Assembly (NCBI RefSeq): GCF_000196015.1
Contig: NC_007973.1
Coordinates: 3,348,001 to 3,412,000 of the forward strand
Length of the DNA stretch: 64,000 bases
Reading direction: 5' to 3'
From: Cupriavidus metallidurans CH34
GTDB taxonomy: Bacteria > Pseudomonadota > Gammaproteobacteria > Burkholderiales > Burkholderiaceae
In this document: positions 61,555-64,000 of the stretch, piece by piece
Layout: each line of letters opens with the position of its first letter
Position numbering within the stretch: the first letter of the stretch is position 1
The notes under the pieces: generated by a model
What the model was told of the DNA's origin: nothing
Databases searched by the model: none
What the model saw: the letters and a program-made list of their open reading frames with translations, nothing else
Made by a program: the position numbers and the translations under genes

Positions 61555-62061
61555 ATGCCCAATCCTTCCTCTGCCAGCAATACCGACGAGCCGGCGCCGG
61601 TCGATCTGGAGACCAGCGCCGGCGACTCGGAGCATGAGGCGCTGCGCCTCTGGCTGCGCCTGTTGACCTGCACGAACCTGATCGAGGGCGACATCCGTTC
61701 GCGGCTGCGTCAGGATTTCGCGGTCACTCTGCCCCGCTTCGATCTGATGTCGCAGCTCGATCGGCATCCTGAAGGCCTCAAGATGGGCGAGTTGTCGCGC
61801 CGCATGATGGTGACCGGCGGCAACGTCACCGGCATCACCGACCAGTTGCAGCAGGAAGGCCTGGTCACGCGCGAGGCGCTGCCCACCGATCGCCGCGCCT
61901 ATCTGATCCGCCTGACACCCGCCGGCCGGGCAGCCTTCTCCAGCATGGCGCGCGCGCACGAGGGGTGGATCGAGCAATTGTTCTCCGGCCTGGCCGAAAC
62001 CGATCGCCGCGCGCTGTTCCGGCTGCTCGGACGCCTCAAAACCAGCCTGCCCACGTCATGA
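61555..62061 (+). CDS. MarR-family transcriptional regulator
   Basis: A 168-residue winged-helix regulator. The recognition part is MGELSRRMMVTGGNVTGITDQL and the wing is EGLVTREALPTDRRAYLIRLT, both typical of MarR. The ATG at 61555 was chosen; a TTG six codons upstream is inside the palindrome-to-gene gap and less likely. It probably regulates itself and either the Bug gene or the lipoprotein, whose start overlaps its stop (ATGA). The ligand is unknown. Confidence 0.92.
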   Translation: MPNPSSASNTDEPAPVDLETSAGDSEHEALRLWLRLLTCTNLIEGDIRSRLRQDFAVTLPRFDLMSQLDRHPEGLKMGELSRRMMVTGGNVTGITDQLQQEGLVTREALPTDRRAYLIRLTPAGRAAFSSMARAHEGWIEQLFSGLAETDRRALFRLLGRLKTSLPTS

Positions 62062-62519
62062 CCCAGTTACTGTCTCGTCCGCTGCAACTCATAGGAATCT
62101 TGTCCACGGCATGCGTCATGGCGGCGTGTGCCTCCTCGGCGCCTTCGGGCCCGCAGATCACCCCGGTGAACGCGACGGTCAAGCTCGGACGCGTCACCGA
62201 AAAGACGTTCCTGACGCGAATCGACGTCGCGAACCCGAACGACAGCGGCTATGGCGTCGGTGTGGGAGCCGCCGGTGTTGGCGGCGGTGGTGGCGGTGGC
62301 GGCGTAGGCGTGGGATTCTCTATGGATCTGACGCGCCTGTTCAACCGGCCGCCACCTCAGCAGATGGACCTCTACCAGTACAAGATAAGGGCGGCCGATG
62401 GCACCGTGGCGCAGGTGAACGCGCCGGCGGCGCCGGGACTGGAGCCCGGCGCGTGTGTGCGGCTGATCTATCCGGATGGGTCGACACAACCGCAGATGGC
62501 GCCGTCAAACGAGTGTTGA
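62058..62519 (+). CDS. Glycine-rich lipoprotein, function unknown
   Basis: A 153-residue protein with lipobox MAAC (Cys24) after a hydrophobic signal. The middle has a glycine run (about 66-83, VGVGAAGVGGGGGGGGVG), then a short domain with MDLYQYKIRAADG and GACVRLIYPDG. This is reminiscent of outer-membrane lipoproteins of the SlyB/17-kDa type only in its Gly-rich part; I do not assign it. The start overlaps the MarR stop by 4 bp. Confidence 0.8.
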   Translation: MTQLLSRPLQLIGILSTACVMAACASSAPSGPQITPVNATVKLGRVTEKTFLTRIDVANPNDSGYGVGVGAAGVGGGGGGGGVGVGFSMDLTRLFNRPPPQQMDLYQYKIRAADGTVAQVNAPAAPGLEPGACVRLIYPDGSTQPQMAPSNEC

Positions 62520-62535
62520 GGCGCCACATCCTGCG

Positions 62536-64000
62536 TCAGGCTGCCTTGCGGCTATCGCGCAGTTCGCGGCGCAGGATCTTGCCGACGTTGGTCTTCGGCA
62601 GTTCGGTACGGAACTCGACGTACTTGGGGCGCTTGTAGCCGGTCAGGCGATCCTTGCAGAACGCGATCACGTCGGCCTCGGACAACGCCGGGTCCTTCTT
62701 GACCACGAACAGCTTCACCACCTCGCCCGAATGCTGGTCCGGCACGCCCACGGCGGCGACCTCCAGCACGCCCGGGCATTCCGCGACCACGCCTTCCACT
62801 TCGTTCGGATACACATTGAAGCCCGACACCAGGATCATGTCCTTCTTGCGATCGACGATCTTGGTATAGCCGCGCTCGTCCATCACGCCGATGTCGCCTG
62901 TCTTGAAGAAGCCGTCCGCGGTCATGACCTTGGCGGTCTCGTCGGGGCGGTTCCAGTAGCCGGCCATCACCTGCGGCCCGCGCAGGCAGATTTCGCCCGG
63001 CTGGCCGAGAGGCAGTTCGTTGCCGTCGTCGTCGCGGATCGACACGTCGGTCGACGGCAACGGCAGACCAATCGTGCCGGAGAACGCATCGGTATCGGTC
63101 GGATTGCAGGTGGCCGACGGCGAGGTTTCGGACAGGCCGTAACCTTCGATGATCGGGCAGCCCGTCTTCGCCAGCCAGTTCTTGGCCACGGCTTCCTGCA
63201 CGGCCATGCCGCCGCCATTGGCCACGCGCAGGCCCGAGAAATCGATCTTGGCGAAGTCTGGATGATTCAGCAGCGCGTTGTAGAGCGTGTTCACGGCCGG
63301 GAACATGTGGAACTTGTACTTCTGCAGTTCCTTGATGAAGCCCGGGATATCGCGCGGATTCGGGATCAGGATGCTCAGGCCACCGCTGCGCATACCCAGC
63401 AGGCAGCAGACGGTCAGCGCGAAGATGTGGTACAGCGGCAGCGCGGTGATGGTGACCACCTGGTCGATAGGCGCACCCTTGGCCAGCGCCGGCTGCATCC
63501 ACGCTTCGGACTGCAGCACGTTGGCCACGATGTTCCGATGCAGCAGCGTGGCGCCCTTCGACACGCCGGTGGTCCCGCCCGTGTACTGCAGGAACGCCAC
63601 GTCATCCGGACCGGTATTGACCGGCTTCAGCGTCATCTTCCGGCCTTCGGCCAGCACGTCCTTGAAGCGCACGCAGTGGGGCAGTTCCCAGGCCGGCACC
63701 ATCTTCTTGACGTTACGGACCACGAAATTGACGATTGCGCCCTTCACCGTACCGAGCAGATCGCCCATGCTGGCCACCACGACGTGCTTGACCGGTGTGG
63801 CTGACAGCACGGCCTGCAGCGTCGATGCAAAGTTCTCGAGGATAACGATCGCCTCGGCGCCGCTGTCCTTGAGCTGGTGCTCGAGTTCACGCGGCGTGTA
63901 GAGCGGATTGACGTTGACCACCACGTAGCCGGCACGCAACACAGCCGCCAGCACCACCGGATACTGCAGCACGTTCGGCATCATGATCGCAATGCGCGCG
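62536..64000 (-). CDS. Long-chain acyl-CoA ligase FadD-type (N terminus beyond window)
   Basis: An ANL-superfamily enzyme that activates fatty acids with ATP and CoA. About 488 residues are visible, lacking roughly the first 70. The P-loop-like motif is [15 protein letters not shown], with [19 protein letters not shown] and [20 protein letters not shown] following, and the catalytic Lys region [14 protein letters not shown] is at the end. FadD is the best fit by similarity to long-chain ligases of this lineage; medium-chain ligases cannot be excluded. Convergent with the lipoprotein gene, 16 bp apart. Confidence 0.9.
   Translation of the reverse strand, partial: ARIAIMMPNVLQYPVVLAAVLRAGYVVVNVNPLYTPRELEHQLKDSGAEAIVILENFASTLQAVLSATPVKHVVVASMGDLLGTVKGAIVNFVVRNVKKMVPAWELPHCVRFKDVLAEGRKMTLKPVNTGPDDVAFLQYTGGTTGVSKGATLLHRNIVANVLQSEAWMQPALAKGAPIDQVVTITALPLYHIFALTVCCLLGMRSGGLSILIPNPRDIPGFIKELQKYKFHMFPAVNTLYNALLNHPDFAKIDFSGLRVANGGGMAVQEAVAKNWLAKTGCPIIEGYGLSETSPSATCNPTDTDAFSGTIGLPLPSTDVSIRDDDGNELPLGQPGEICLRGPQVMAGYWNRPDETAKVMTADGFFKTGDIGVMDERGYTKIVDRKKDMILVSGFNVYPNEVEGVVAECPGVLEVAAVGVPDQHSGEVVKLFVVKKDPALSEADVIAFCKDRLTGYKRPKYVEFRTELPKTNVGKILRRELRDSRKAA

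Overview
The window is a GC-rich stretch of betaproteobacterial chromosome. Gene content and order point to Burkholderiaceae, most likely Cupriavidus or its close relative Ralstonia. The pointers are pilSR, pilBCD-coaE-zapD-yacG, secA, lpxC, a complete dcw (division and cell wall) cluster in classical order, coq7, a Bug-type solute-binding protein and a general porin of the Burkholderiales type. The genus call is inference from gene order and protein style, not from a database search.

Layout. 1-4511 (minus): the type IV pilus two-component system pilS-pilR (pilR cut by the left edge), a small zinc-ribbon-like membrane protein and a CcsA/YpjD-type membrane protein. 4629-6637 (plus): ffh and hpt. 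6863-9076 (minus): a LysE-family exporter and a secreted trypsin-like protease with two tandem C-terminal repeats, in a visibly AT-richer patch. 9350-12728 (minus): a prolyl-4-hydroxylase-type oxygenase, a lytic transglycosylase and proS. 12913-14236 (plus): rppH and a CNP1-like lipoprotein. 14319-17321 (minus): proB, obgE, rpmA and rplU. 17783-25033 (plus): ispB, tRNA-Pro(CGG), then pilB-pilC-pilD-coaE-zapD-yacG. 25119-33912 (minus): an OPT transporter, mutT, a DUF815 ATPase, argJ, secA and an M23 peptidase. 34021-34524 (plus): a DciA/DUF721-like gene. 34672-36249 (minus): lpxC and a peroxiredoxin.

36660-54143 (minus) is the dcw cluster, transcribed mraZ-rsmH-ftsL-ftsI-murE-murF-mraY-murD-ftsW-murG-murC-ddlB-ftsQ-ftsA-ftsZ. 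Most junctions are 4-bp ATGA overlaps. Upstream of mraZ there is a good sigma70-like promoter followed by four ACAC/CCAC boxes exactly 10 bp apart, which looks like the MraZ operator. coq7 (minus) follows.

55604-60314 holds a porin gene split by a transposon of about 3.5 kb. The transposon carries four minus-strand genes: a zinc-ribbon protein, a DD35E integrase-type transposase, an AAA ATPase and a small protein. Its ends carry five copies of an AGCA-N8-GATG motif. Removing the element and one copy of the target duplication restores a 395-residue porin in frame. The right end (60486-64000) has a Bug-type binding protein, a MarR regulator with a palindrome over its likely -10 box, a glycine-rich lipoprotein and a partial long-chain acyl-CoA ligase.

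Most of the window is ordinary housekeeping chromosome. The parts most worth a second look are the porin-disrupting transposon and its iterated end motifs, the protease with duplicated domains, the mraZ operator, and a possible leaderless 32-residue membrane peptide. I did not see a clearly new multi-gene defence or metabolic system.
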